Part shown: piece by piece, positions 16,912 through 24,759 of the stretch | How the letters are laid out: each line of letters starts with the position of its first letter | How positions within the stretch are numbered: position 1 is the first letter of the stretch | DNA from: Lachnospiraceae bacterium | GTDB lineage: Bacteria > Bacillota > Clostridia > Lachnospirales > Lachnospiraceae | DNA: 64,000 nt | NCBI GenBank assembly: GCA_019423745.1 | Contig: JAHZAV010000003.1 | Coordinates: 77,755-141,754, forward strand | Reading direction: 5' to 3' | The notes under the pieces: generated by a model | What the model saw: the letters and a program-made list of their open reading frames with translations, nothing else | The model's database searches: none | Told to the model about the DNA's origin: nothing | Position numbers and translations under genes: made by a program

Positions 16912-17871
16912 TTAATTAAAATAGACCATTTCATCTTCCGGAGCCTCAGATGCTTCGACAAATTCCGCTTTTATAACCGGCCCCTTCCTGCGATAAGCTT
17001 TTGTATACTCATAGCCCACTGTCCCTCTCACCTTTACCCACTGTCCGGGGGCAAGTTTCGATGCATATGCACTCCGGCAGATATAACCAAGAAAAGTAGT
17101 ATCATCTGCGCAGCATGTCATTGCCATTCTTCCTGCTACAAATTCTTTTGCAGAAAATCCTCTGGGTTTAAGTACCTTAGCCTTATATTCTACTGTTTTA
17201 TTCAGGTATCTCTCTGGATGATCCATCATATCCACATACCAGATCCCGTAATCTATATCCTCAATCTGTACTACCGGCGCATCCATATCATACGGCATGG
17301 AATCTTCAAAAATATTATCAATCTCCCCTTCTTCATCCTCGAAAATAATCTGTGCGCTCTGATTTACAACCTTCACATTCCTTCGATAAGAAGCAAGCGG
17401 CATATCTTTCGTACACCGGTTAAACAAAACAAGTTCCGCATTTTTTACCATATCCATAAAAAGCGGTTTCATATTAGCAATATAAGTATTGAAAGTAGAC
17501 GCGTCTACCATTGTCAGCTTCTGGACAAGTCCCCAGCCTTTCGGAACATCCAGCGCTTCCATCTTACTGACTGGATACATTCCATTACATTCAAAAATAA
17601 CCCTTTCAGGTTTATACTTTTTATCTACCTCTTCTAACCATTCCAGCGTAATATCTTCTGGATCTTCAACTGTCAATAATGTAGTACGAGACCGCTTCAG
17701 CAAATCTTCTCCATATTCTTCTTCGCCTTCTTCACACAAAATCAAAACTGTGTTTCCATCAATCTCAAAATACTCCTGTCCCAAAGTGTATCTCAAAAAC
17801 TGTGTTTTCCCACTTTCCAGAAAACCAGTCATCAAATATACCACCACTCTGGCATTATCTACCATCTGCAT
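16912..17871 (-). CDS. COG0523-like GTPase fused to DUF1980-like (TIGR03943) domain
   Basis: A 319-residue two-part protein. Residues 10-175 form a P-loop GTPase with Walker A GFLESGKT and an FECNGMYP strand where other COG0523 proteins have (E/D)xxG. Residues 200-315 resemble the C-terminal domain of YcgQ-type proteins: VDMMDHPERYLNKTV, MTCCADDTTFLGYICR and GQWVKVRGTV. These proteins usually occur with permeases near Zur-regulated genes. The CxCC metal motif of classic COG0523 is absent from the GTPase half, but CC occurs at about 244. It lies between the His-rich GTPase (33 bases upstream) and the ZIP gene (20 bases downstream), so a metal insertion or sensing role is inferred. Confidence 0.72.
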   Translation of the reverse strand: MQMVDNARVVVYLMTGFLESGKTQFLRYTLGQEYFEIDGNTVLILCEEGEEEYGEDLLKRSRTTLLTVEDPEDITLEWLEEVDKKYKPERVIFECNGMYPVSKMEALDVPKGWGLVQKLTMVDASTFNTYIANMKPLFMDMVKNAELVLFNRCTKDMPLASYRRNVKVVNQSAQIIFEDEEGEIDNIFEDSMPYDMDAPVVQIEDIDYGIWYVDMMDHPERYLNKTVEYKAKVLKPRGFSAKEFVAGRMAMTCCADDTTFLGYICRSAYASKLAPGQWVKVRGTVGYEYTKAYRRKGPVIKAEFVEASEAPEDEMVYFN

Positions 17872-17903
17872 TTTTTCTCACCTGCACTTTTCTTTCTTCT
17901 CAA

Positions 17904-18983
17904 TTACAAACGGAATAACTCACCAAGCGCCTTTTCTTTCAGCTTTGATCCAATGACACAAATTCTTCCGGTATAATCCGGCTTTCCATGACGGATCTCA
18001 ATTTCACCTGGTACCATATCAAAATAAATCCATTCTCCCCGGTCACCTTCAACCATTCCTTTCGCCCGAAGAACCATTCCATAGGTATCCTCATTTGCAA
18101 GCGCTTCTAATTTTACTTTTAAATCATTTTCATTGAACTTTTTCACCGTCTCCATTCCCCAGCTGCCAAACACCTCGTCTGCATGGTGATGATGATGTCC
18201 ATGATCGTGATGATGCCCGTGTTCATGATGATGTTCATGCTCGTGTTCATGATGGTGCTCATGTTCGTGTTCATGATGGTGCTCATGTTCGTGTTCATGA
18301 TGGTGCTCATGTTCGTGTCCAGGAAGATGATGGCATCCGCATACTTCACATACGCTTTCTTCCAGCATTTCTTTTTCAAGGGAGGGTGCGTGTTGTTCCA
18401 TAATCTCAAACAACTTCTTTCCATCCATTTTATCTGCTGGTGTTGTAATAATCGGTGCTTCGCTGTTCATTGTTCTTAAAAGCAAAGCGGCCTGTTCTAC
18501 TTTTTCATTATCTGCAACATCTGTTCTGCTTAATATGATAGCTCCGGCTGACTCTATCTGATTACGATAAAATTCCCCAAAGTTTTTCAGATACATTTTA
18601 CACTTCTTCACATCCACTACTGTAGTTGCACTGTTCAGAACAATATCTGCCTCTTCCTTTACCCCTTCTACTGCTCGTTTCACATCGGATAGTTTTCCTA
18701 CACCAGATGGTTCAATCAGAATACGATCTGGATGATACTTATCAATCACTTCTCTTAAAGAAGCACCAAAATCTCCTACCAGAGAGCAGCAGATACATCC
18801 GGAATTCATTTCCCGGATCTCAATCCCCGCTTCTTTCAGAAATCCTCCATCAATACCAATCTCTCCAAATTCATTTTCTATCAACACCACCTGTTCTCCC
18901 AAAAAAGCTTCTTTCAAAAGTTTTTGAATCAGTGTCGTCTTTCCTGCTCCCAGGAATCCTGATATGATATCTATTTTTGTCAT
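17904..18983 (-). CDS. CobW/COG0523 GTPase with histidine-rich region (zinc metallochaperone)
   Basis: This 359-residue GTPase of the G3E/COG0523 family passes zinc or a related metal to client proteins. Seen: Walker A GFLGAGKTT at residues 8-16, the metal motif GCICCSL near 63, a long His/Glu-rich run at about 222-272 built from repeated HEHEHHHE units, and a CobW C-terminal domain. The His run is encoded by 24-bp tandem repeats (separate entry). ATG at 18983 is preferred because AGGAG lies about 9 bases upstream. The ZIP importer downstream fits zinc limitation response; no convincing Zur box was found upstream. Confidence 0.9.
   Translation of the reverse strand: MTKIDIISGFLGAGKTTLIQKLLKEAFLGEQVVLIENEFGEIGIDGGFLKEAGIEIREMNSGCICCSLVGDFGASLREVIDKYHPDRILIEPSGVGKLSDVKRAVEGVKEEADIVLNSATTVVDVKKCKMYLKNFGEFYRNQIESAGAIILSRTDVADNEKVEQAALLLRTMNSEAPIITTPADKMDGKKLFEIMEQHAPSLEKEMLEESVCEVCGCHHLPGHEHEHHHEHEHEHHHEHEHEHHHEHEHEHHHEHGHHHDHGHHHHHADEVFGSWGMETVKKFNENDLKVKLEALANEDTYGMVLRAKGMVEGDRGEWIYFDMVPGEIEIRHGKPDYTGRICVIGSKLKEKALGELFRL
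18219..18314 (-). repeat. 24-bp tandem repeat coding the histidine-rich segment
   Basis: Three identical 24-bp units (18243-18266, 18267-18290, 18291-18314) are preceded by one copy with two mismatches (18219-18242). Each encodes HEHEHHHE-type residues in frame. Identical units suggest recent slippage expansion, so copy number may differ between strains. Confidence 0.92.
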
Positions 18984-19161
18984 TTTTATCACTCCTATTC
19001 TTATATTTCTTGGTTTATACATTTCGCCCATGAAAATATTTTGTCACAAATGAGAACAGATTTCAAGCATAGCATCATCATATAGAATAAATATACTCAA
19101 CAGGGCTTTGCCTTGAGCATAGATGCATATTCCAATACTATTTTAGGAAAAATACTGTTTT

Positions 19162-19203
19162 GTAACATTTGTTACGGAAATATTTTATGTATTGCACTAT
19201 GAT
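19162..19203 (+). promoter_or_regulatory. Crp/Fnr-type operator and class II promoter of the superoxide reductase gene
   Basis: GTAACATTTGTTAC (19162-19175) is a perfect 14-bp palindrome. The -10 TATGAT (19198-19203) predicts a start at 19210, which puts the operator centre exactly at -41.5, the class II activator position. No good -35 is present. I recall GTAAC-N4-GTTAC as a motif for HcpR-like regulators in clostridia, but that is from memory. Confidence 0.7.
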
Positions 19204-19257
19204 ATAAACATAGCAAATAATGAATACATCAGAACTGACATAAAAGGAGGATTTATC

Positions 19258-19632
19258 ATGGCTGAATTTTATAAAGACAAAAAAACAAATAATATTTTTC
19301 AAAATTTTATTACTTTCGCCAATCAGGATTCAACCCCTGACCTTGACAAACTAAATGCTAACACTACTGACGCAGCTACAGAAAAGCATGTTCCTTGTGT
19401 AACAATAAATGGGAATAAAATAGATGTTACCGTTGGTTCTGTTCCGCACCCCATGATGGAAGAACACTATATCGCCGGAATTTATATTGAAACCCGATTA
19501 GGCGGACAGTTCCGTGCGCTGAATCCCGGTGACGCACCATCTGCTTCTTTCATTCTGGCTGAAGGTGATGAATTTGTTGCAGCATATGAATACTGTAACT
19601 TGCATGGATTATGGAAAAAATCTGCCGAATAA
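19258..19632 (+). CDS. Superoxide reductase (desulfoferrodoxin/neelaredoxin type)
   Basis: The 124-residue cytosolic iron enzyme reduces superoxide to peroxide without making oxygen, using electrons from rubredoxin. All ligands of the His4Cys iron site are present: His44 in EKHVP (with the catalytic Lys43), His64 and His70 in HPMMEEH, Cys113 and His116 in CNLHGLW. There is no N-terminal Cys4 desulforedoxin domain, so it is the one-iron type. ATG 19258 follows AAGGAGG; the longer in-frame start has no such site. Rubredoxin follows after 63 bases as the likely electron donor. A Crp/Fnr palindrome controls the promoter. Confidence 0.93.
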   Translation: MAEFYKDKKTNNIFQNFITFANQDSTPDLDKLNANTTDAATEKHVPCVTINGNKIDVTVGSVPHPMMEEHYIAGIYIETRLGGQFRALNPGDAPSASFILAEGDEFVAAYEYCNLHGLWKKSAE

Positions 19633-19695
19633 TTTATAATAAAAAAGAGCATAAAAAATCAGCATACAATGATGCTGTTAAAGGAGGAAAAAACA

Positions 19696-19857
19696 ATGAA
19701 AAAATATGTTTGTGAACCATGTGGATATGTATATGACCCAGAAGTAGGTGATCCAGATAACGGAATCGCTGCTGGTACTGCATTTGAAGATCTCCCGGAA
19801 GATTGGGTATGTCCTATCTGCGGCATGGGCAAAGAAGTATTTGCAGAGGAGGAGTAG
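19696..19857 (+). CDS. Rubredoxin
   Basis: This 53-residue electron carrier has two CxxC knuckles, CEPCGY (near residue 6) and CPICGMGK (near 39), which bind one iron, and the conserved YDPEVGDPDNGI and FEDLPEDWVCP segments. AAGGAGG lies 9 bases before the ATG. It forms a unit with superoxide reductase and is the expected electron donor for it. Its last codons and stop lie in a palindrome shared with the converging Crp gene; only 4 bases separate the two genes. Confidence 0.95.
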   Translation: MKKYVCEPCGYVYDPEVGDPDNGIAAGTAFEDLPEDWVCPICGMGKEVFAEEE

Positions 19858-19871
19858 TTTTCTACTCCTCC
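19848..19871. terminator. Palindrome spanning the stop codons of rubredoxin and the Crp gene
   Basis: GGAGGAGTAG, loop TTTT, CTACTCCTCC: a perfect 10-bp stem. The left arm contains the rubredoxin stop and the right arm the stop of the converging Crp gene, so one palindrome encodes the ends of both proteins. A T-run follows about 10 bases later on the plus side; the minus side has none. Confidence 0.65.
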
Positions 19872-20542
19872 CCTTCCATTATTTTTTGCAGCATTTCAAA
19901 AGAAAGAATTCGGATGCTCTGACGGCCATTTCGTTCTATTATGCCGTTTTCCTGCATCCAGGATAATTCTCTGGAAAGAGAGGGCCTTGTCGTATTAAGA
20001 TAAACGGCAAGTTCCTCTCTTTTCATTGATGTTACAACTTCCGCTCTTCCCTCGCTTTTTTCCAGAAGATATCCGGCAATCCTCTGTCTTAAATTTCCGC
20101 TTGTCAAAAGATATATTTTTCTTAAATTTTTATCTGCTTCTCCTGCAAATATTCGGAGCATATTAAAGATAATTCTGCTATGATGTACACAATTCTTTCC
20201 ACAGGTCCCATAAAAGAAATGTCTGGACACACTTAGCAGCTTTACCTCTGTCTTTGTTACAGCAAAATAGTCATAAACATCATGTTCCAGAAAAAGATCA
20301 ATCTCGCCAAATCCCTGTCCTTCCCCAAGATATTCTATAAAATTCTGTCTTCCCAGAGCATTGACCTGTCCCAAAAGCACTGTGCCCGACAAAATAAAAT
20401 ATAATCTGGACGGCTGGTCTTCTTGTCTGAAAATATAAGTATTCTGGGCATAGGTCTCTACCTTGGCATTAGAACAGACTATACTCTTTTTTGTCTCTTC
20501 CTCGGACAAACCGTGAAATAGCATCAGATTCTCAATCCGCAT
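19862..20542 (-). CDS. Crp/Fnr family transcriptional regulator
   Basis: This is a 226-residue regulator with an N-terminal cyclic-nucleotide-binding-like beta barrel (about residues 10-115, FILSGTVLLGQ, GEGQGFGEIDLF), a dimerisation helix and a C-terminal Crp-type HTH (about 168-200; recognition part NTTRPSLSREL). A CGKNCVHH stretch near residue 125 could bind a cofactor, but there is no Fnr N-terminal iron-sulphur Cys set. ATG 20542 is chosen for GAAGGA five bases upstream and lies 11 bases inside the end of the HAD gene. The matching palindrome upstream of superoxide reductase makes that operon its best target; this is inference. Confidence 0.85.
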   Translation of the reverse strand: MRIENLMLFHGLSEEETKKSIVCSNAKVETYAQNTYIFRQEDQPSRLYFILSGTVLLGQVNALGRQNFIEYLGEGQGFGEIDLFLEHDVYDYFAVTKTEVKLLSVSRHFFYGTCGKNCVHHSRIIFNMLRIFAGEADKNLRKIYLLTSGNLRQRIAGYLLEKSEGRAEVVTSMKREELAVYLNTTRPSLSRELSWMQENGIIERNGRQSIRILSFEMLQKIMEGEE

Positions 20543-21194
20543 GAACGTCCTTCTCTCTAATCCATTCAATCACCTGGGAAAGATCATCCAGCGTTGCTGT
20601 TACTTTATTCCGGATTTCATCCGACACTTTAGCAATATCGGGAATATATATAGCATAGCACTCTGCCGCCATAGCAGCCTGAAGCCCTACTGTGCTATCC
20701 TCAAGAACAATACATTCCTTCGGATTTTGTCCTATCTTTGCAGCCGCTTCCAGGAAGATATCCGGTTTTGGTTTGCTCGCCTGAATCAAATCCCCATAAA
20801 CAAAGTCTGTGAAATATTCATACACTCCGGCTCGTTTAATAATTGCTTCCGCTCTCACACGCTCTGTAGACGTGGCGACAACTGCCGGAATATTTTTTCC
20901 CTTCAAATATTTCAACAGATCCACTAAACCTTTTTTCACCGGGATCCCTTCTTTTGTCATTTCCTCAAAATATTCATGCTTTACTCTTCGGGCCCCGTCA
21001 TAATCCAAATCCTCTCCGAATCTATCCATAAAAACTTTTCTGATAGCCGCCGGATTTCTTCCCTGAATCTTATCCATCAACTCATCTTGTATATCCAGAT
21101 GAAGCCTTTCCCCCGCTTTCTTCCAACAAACTGCTGAGAGACGTTCCGTGTCAAACATGGTTCCGTCCATATCGAATATTACACCTTTAATCAT
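20532..21194 (-). CDS. HAD-IA hydrolase, beta-phosphoglucomutase-like
   Basis: A 220-residue phosphatase or phosphomutase. Motif I DMDGTMFDTE (nucleophile Asp8), motif II in VVATSTERVRAE near 106, the Lys in ASKPKPDIF and motif IV VLEDSTVGLQA near 165 are all present, with an alpha-helical cap between motifs I and II. The substrate is not readable; next to a tagatose/galactitol-type pathway a sugar phosphate is likely. AGAGGGAAC precedes the ATG. It lies 30 bases after the PfkB kinase gene and overlaps the Crp gene by 11 bases, so it belongs to the long operon starting near 27121. Confidence 0.87.
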   Translation of the reverse strand: MIKGVIFDMDGTMFDTERLSAVCWKKAGERLHLDIQDELMDKIQGRNPAAIRKVFMDRFGEDLDYDGARRVKHEYFEEMTKEGIPVKKGLVDLLKYLKGKNIPAVVATSTERVRAEAIIKRAGVYEYFTDFVYGDLIQASKPKPDIFLEAAAKIGQNPKECIVLEDSTVGLQAAMAAECYAIYIPDIAKVSDEIRNKVTATLDDLSQVIEWIREKDVHAD

Positions 21195-21224
21195 GCTGTT
21201 CCCTCTTTATATCTTTCCCTGACG

Positions 21225-22157
21225 TTATCCGATTTTTTCTATGGTAATCTGCGGATAAATCTTCTCCATATCTTCTGGCACAAAGTATCCTGTCTCTTCT
21301 CTCATCGCTGCTGCTGCCGATATGGCGCTTGCCTTTTTAAGTGCTTCTACAGGTGTCTGACCTGCTTCAAATCCAAGAGCAAAACCTGCTATCATGGAAT
21401 CACCACATCCGACTGTATTTACTGCATTAATCTTTGGCACAACTGCCCGGAAAACCCCCTCATCACATACGCATAGGGAACCGTCGCTTCCCAGTGAAAC
21501 GACAACAACTTCTATACCTCTTTCATGTATTTCCTTTGCTGCCTGTATCATCTCCTGCATATCATTACAGGGCTTATTTGTCAGCATACGGATCTCATCA
21601 ATATTGGGCTTAATCATTGTGGGGCACGCTTTAATTCCTTCTTCCAGCAGCTTGCCGCTTGTATCAAGAATGACCTTTTTCCCTGCTTTTTTTACCGTAT
21701 CAATCAAGATTGGATATGCCTTTTCATCTAACCCCCGGGGTACACTACCAGACATTGCCACTACATCTGCTTTTTTTACAAGCTCTGAAAATTTTTCCAC
21801 AAAGCCCTGAAATTCTTCTTCCTTCACTGTAAATCCAGGTTCCAAAAATTCTGTCTGAACTTTATTTTTTTCATCCCAGATATTGATGCAGGAACGGCTC
21901 TCCTCTGCAAGATGATAAAATGCACTTTTAATATGAAAATCCTTTAAAGACTCCTCAATGTATTTCCCTGCATGACCTCCCACAAATCCGGTTGCCACTA
22001 CTTCTGCACCTGCAATGGCTGATGGCTTGGATACATTCAGTCCTTTCCCGCCCGGCGTGTAGGCACATTCTTTCATTCGATTCACTTCTCCTACACGAAA
22101 TTCTTCCACTACATATCGTTTATCGATTGCCGCATTCAGCGTAACTGTCAGAATCAT
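21225..22157 (-). CDS. PfkB-family 1-phosphofructokinase/tagatose-6-phosphate kinase
   Basis: This 310-residue ribokinase-fold kinase opens with VTLNAAIDKRYVVEEF, then GGKGLNVSKPSAIAG near residue 36 (sugar-binding) and VNTVGCGDSMIAGFALG near 248 with the catalytic Asp. These match the FruK/LacC branch, which phosphorylates fructose-1-phosphate or tagatose-6-phosphate. With galactitol-1-phosphate dehydrogenase directly upstream and a tagatose-bisphosphate-type aldolase in the same operon, tagatose-6-phosphate is the favoured substrate. GCGD replaces the more common GAGD. An AGGAGG site supports the start. Confidence 0.88.
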   Translation of the reverse strand: MILTVTLNAAIDKRYVVEEFRVGEVNRMKECAYTPGGKGLNVSKPSAIAGAEVVATGFVGGHAGKYIEESLKDFHIKSAFYHLAEESRSCINIWDEKNKVQTEFLEPGFTVKEEEFQGFVEKFSELVKKADVVAMSGSVPRGLDEKAYPILIDTVKKAGKKVILDTSGKLLEEGIKACPTMIKPNIDEIRMLTNKPCNDMQEMIQAAKEIHERGIEVVVVSLGSDGSLCVCDEGVFRAVVPKINAVNTVGCGDSMIAGFALGFEAGQTPVEALKKASAISAAAAMREETGYFVPEDMEKIYPQITIEKIG

Positions 22158-22166
22158 GGTTTCCTC

Positions 22167-23216
22167 CTAATCTTCATTCATAAGCAGAATCTTACCTTGT
22201 ACAAGCCCTGGTGTCTTATACATCTGGAATGCTTCCTGTGCCTGACTCATTGGCATTTTTTTGAAGATAAATCCAGGATCAAATTTCAACTGTCCTGTTG
22301 CAAAATAATGGGCGGTAAGCTCCCATTCTTTTCCCGGGAACGGTGAGCTGTAAGACATCCAGGATCCTGTCAGATAGAACTCTTTTCGATTCATTTTTTC
22401 CCACAATGCCGGTGTAAAAGTAATTTCTTTATGAGGTGTTCCAATGCAGCATACATTTGCCTTATTTGCTGCAACATCAAACGCCATTTTAAGAGTTGGA
22501 ACTTGGCCAGCTGTCTCAAAGACAAAACCATAACCTTTACCGCCTGTAATAGCCATTGCTTTATCCATGAAATCCTCTTCTGTTGTATTGATCACATCAT
22601 CAGCGCCAAGACGTTTCGCAAGCTCTAATCTCTCATCGCTGATATCAAATACAACTACTTTTTTGGAGCCAAATATTTTTGTCCACTGCATTGTGAACAT
22701 TCCAATGGTTCCTCCTCCTAAAACCGCTACATATTCTCCACCTTTATAGTTGTTTTGAATTACTCCATGCAGCGCAACAGTAGATGGTTCAAACATAGCT
22801 CCCTGCTCATAAGAAATAGATTTATCAAATACCACTGCATTTTGCTCTGGAATAACAACATAATCTGCATTGCTTCCCTGTTGTCTGGAACCAATAAAAC
22901 TGTAATGTTTGCAAAGGGAAAAGTTTCCATTCTGACAATCATCGCATTTCATACATGGTAAAAGCGGCGCCCCTGAAACTCTGTCACCTACTTTTACTTT
23001 TGTTACTCCTTCTCCTACTTCTACCACATCTCCTGCAAACTCATGACCTAATACAATAGGATAAAAATGCACGCCATTGTGAAGCACGCGGGGAATATCA
23101 GATCCACATATACCAGAAGCCTTTACTTTAATCTTTACGGTTCCCGGCATAACCTGAGGTTCCTCATAATCCATATAACGTACATCTTCATTTGCGCATA
23201 CAACAGCAGCTTTCAT
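22167..23216 (-). CDS. gatD: Galactitol-1-phosphate 5-dehydrogenase-like zinc dehydrogenase
   Basis: A 349-residue medium-chain NAD(P) dehydrogenase. Catalytic zinc motif CGSDIPRVLHNG and GHEFAG lie near residues 33-65, structural-zinc cysteines in CMKCDDCQNGNFSLC near 89-103, and Rossmann motif LGGGTIG near 165. GSWMSYSSPFPGKEW near 295 is a strong likeness to E. coli GatD, which makes tagatose-6-phosphate from galactitol-1-phosphate. ATG 23216 is chosen: AAGGGTGA sits 9 bases before it, whereas an in-frame GTG 12 bases earlier is too close. It begins one base after the FGGY kinase stop, implying tight coupling. Confidence 0.85.
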   Translation of the reverse strand: MKAAVVCANEDVRYMDYEEPQVMPGTVKIKVKASGICGSDIPRVLHNGVHFYPIVLGHEFAGDVVEVGEGVTKVKVGDRVSGAPLLPCMKCDDCQNGNFSLCKHYSFIGSRQQGSNADYVVIPEQNAVVFDKSISYEQGAMFEPSTVALHGVIQNNYKGGEYVAVLGGGTIGMFTMQWTKIFGSKKVVVFDISDERLELAKRLGADDVINTTEEDFMDKAMAITGGKGYGFVFETAGQVPTLKMAFDVAANKANVCCIGTPHKEITFTPALWEKMNRKEFYLTGSWMSYSSPFPGKEWELTAHYFATGQLKFDPGFIFKKMPMSQAQEAFQMYKTPGLVQGKILLMNED

Positions 23217-23217
23217 G

Positions 23218-24750
23218 TTATTCTTCACCCTTTCTTTTCATTGTTTCTTTCAAATCTTCGTATAACTCCAGATAAAGTCTGTAGTTCTTGTCATACACCT
23301 CTTTCACTTCTGGATTAGGCGTATGATGTCTCTTAATCACAACTGTCTTTTTCACAGCCTCTTCAAAATCTTTGTACATACCTACTCCCACACCTGCCAG
23401 AATAACGGCTCCCAGTGTAGTTGCTGTATCAGAGGACGGCACGATTATTTCTTTTCCTGTCACATCCGCTTTTATTTGTGTCCATAGAAGGGAATTTGCA
23501 GAACCTCCCATCGCTCGAAGCTCACTTGCCACAGCGCCTGCTTCCTTGGCTGTTTCCAGATTATGACGCAGCGAAAAAGCAACGCCCTCCATTGCTGCTC
23601 TCACAAAATGGCCCTTTGTCTTGCTGAAATCCAATCCATAGAAAACCCCTTTTGCATATGGATCCCAGATCGGAGAGCGTTCTCCTGACATATACGGAAG
23701 GAATACCATTCCGTCACTTCCCGCCGGAACTTTACCAGCTATTTCATTAAAAAGCTCCAGAGAGCTTTTCCCCGTTTCTTTTCCGATCAACCTTTCGTAG
23801 TCTGCAAACTCCTGTTCCATCCAGCGCATAACGCCGCCTCCACCGACTGTCCCTCCCTGAAGGATCCACTGATTCGGTGCAGCATGATAGCTAAGAATTA
23901 ATCTTTCATCTGCTTTGTATGTATCAATACAGATGCTCATTCCGCCAGCCTGACCGCCTTGCTCCTGAGTTTCTCCTGGATGGATTACACCTGCTCCCAG
24001 CGTTCCGCAAGCCGCGTCCAATGCTCCTGCCACAACAGGGATTCCCGCTACCAGTCCACATTCCCGGGCCGCTTTTTCCGTAACTGTTCCTATAACATCA
24101 TGGCTGGCATAAATGTCCGGCAGAAAAGATGGATCTACCCCCAATTCCCGGCACATATCATTATCCCATTCTCCAGTTCTCATTCGAAAACAATGGAGTC
24201 CATACCCTTGCGTCAACTCCTGGCTTACTTTTCCTGTCAAACGAAAACCAATGAAGCTGTTGGATTGAAGTACTTTGTATGTATGTTTGTAAACCTCCGG
24301 AAGGTTTTCTTTATACCAGAGAATTTTAGGAGTCGTGTAGGATGGCTTAAATGGATTACCGCACACTTCAAAAATCCGGTCTTCACCTACTTGTTTTCCA
24401 ACTTTCTCACATATATCTGCTGCTCTTGTATCCATCCAAATAGGCGTATTGGTAAGAACATTTCCTTCTTTGTCAATTGGGATTGCTGACCAGCTCTGTC
24501 CGTCGATTCCAATTCCTGCAATTTCTGACGGGTTTACTTTTCCTTTCTCTAATGCTGCTTTTATAGCAGATGACACAGCTTTCCACCATTCATCCGGGTT
24601 CTGTTCCGCCCATCCTGGATGGGGATAATAGACATTATAAGCGCCGCTTGTACTTGCCTTCACCTGACCTTCTTGGTCGAATATTGCAATTTTACAGGCA
24701 CTTGTTCCGATATCAATTCCTAATAAATACTGTCCCATAGCACCACTCAT
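23218..24750 (-). CDS. FGGY-family sugar or polyol kinase
   Basis: The 510-residue two-domain kinase has phosphate motif DIGTSACKIAIFD near 13, a second adenosine-binding part with GGSANSLLWTQIKADV near 420 and LGAVILAG near 445. The residues that contact the sugar are IDGQSWS (82-88), not the SGQMHG typical of D-xylulokinases, so a different substrate is likely. Because the next gene is a GatD-like dehydrogenase, I infer that it may phosphorylate a hexitol or ketose, replacing the PTS. GAAGGAA lies close to the ATG at 24750; a second ATG four codons later is possible. Confidence 0.83.
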   Translation of the reverse strand: MSGAMGQYLLGIDIGTSACKIAIFDQEGQVKASTSGAYNVYYPHPGWAEQNPDEWWKAVSSAIKAALEKGKVNPSEIAGIGIDGQSWSAIPIDKEGNVLTNTPIWMDTRAADICEKVGKQVGEDRIFEVCGNPFKPSYTTPKILWYKENLPEVYKHTYKVLQSNSFIGFRLTGKVSQELTQGYGLHCFRMRTGEWDNDMCRELGVDPSFLPDIYASHDVIGTVTEKAARECGLVAGIPVVAGALDAACGTLGAGVIHPGETQEQGGQAGGMSICIDTYKADERLILSYHAAPNQWILQGGTVGGGGVMRWMEQEFADYERLIGKETGKSSLELFNEIAGKVPAGSDGMVFLPYMSGERSPIWDPYAKGVFYGLDFSKTKGHFVRAAMEGVAFSLRHNLETAKEAGAVASELRAMGGSANSLLWTQIKADVTGKEIIVPSSDTATTLGAVILAGVGVGMYKDFEEAVKKTVVIKRHHTPNPEVKEVYDKNYRLYLELYEDLKETMKRKGEE

Positions 24751-24759
24751 TCTTTCCTT

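Noticed and set aside
18219..18314. CRISPR-like short repeats
   Set aside because: The 24-bp units are contiguous without spacers and encode an in-frame His/Glu tract inside a clear GTPase gene.
18984..19257. A Zur box before the zinc operon
   Set aside because: I looked for a palindrome of the usual AT-rich Fur/Zur form and found none convincing. The short inverted repeat CTCAA/TTGAG at about 19095-19116 is too weak to call.
23218..24750. Annotation as D-xylulokinase
   Set aside because: The SGQMHG substrate motif is replaced by IDGQSWS; only the kinase at 38482 has the classical motif.
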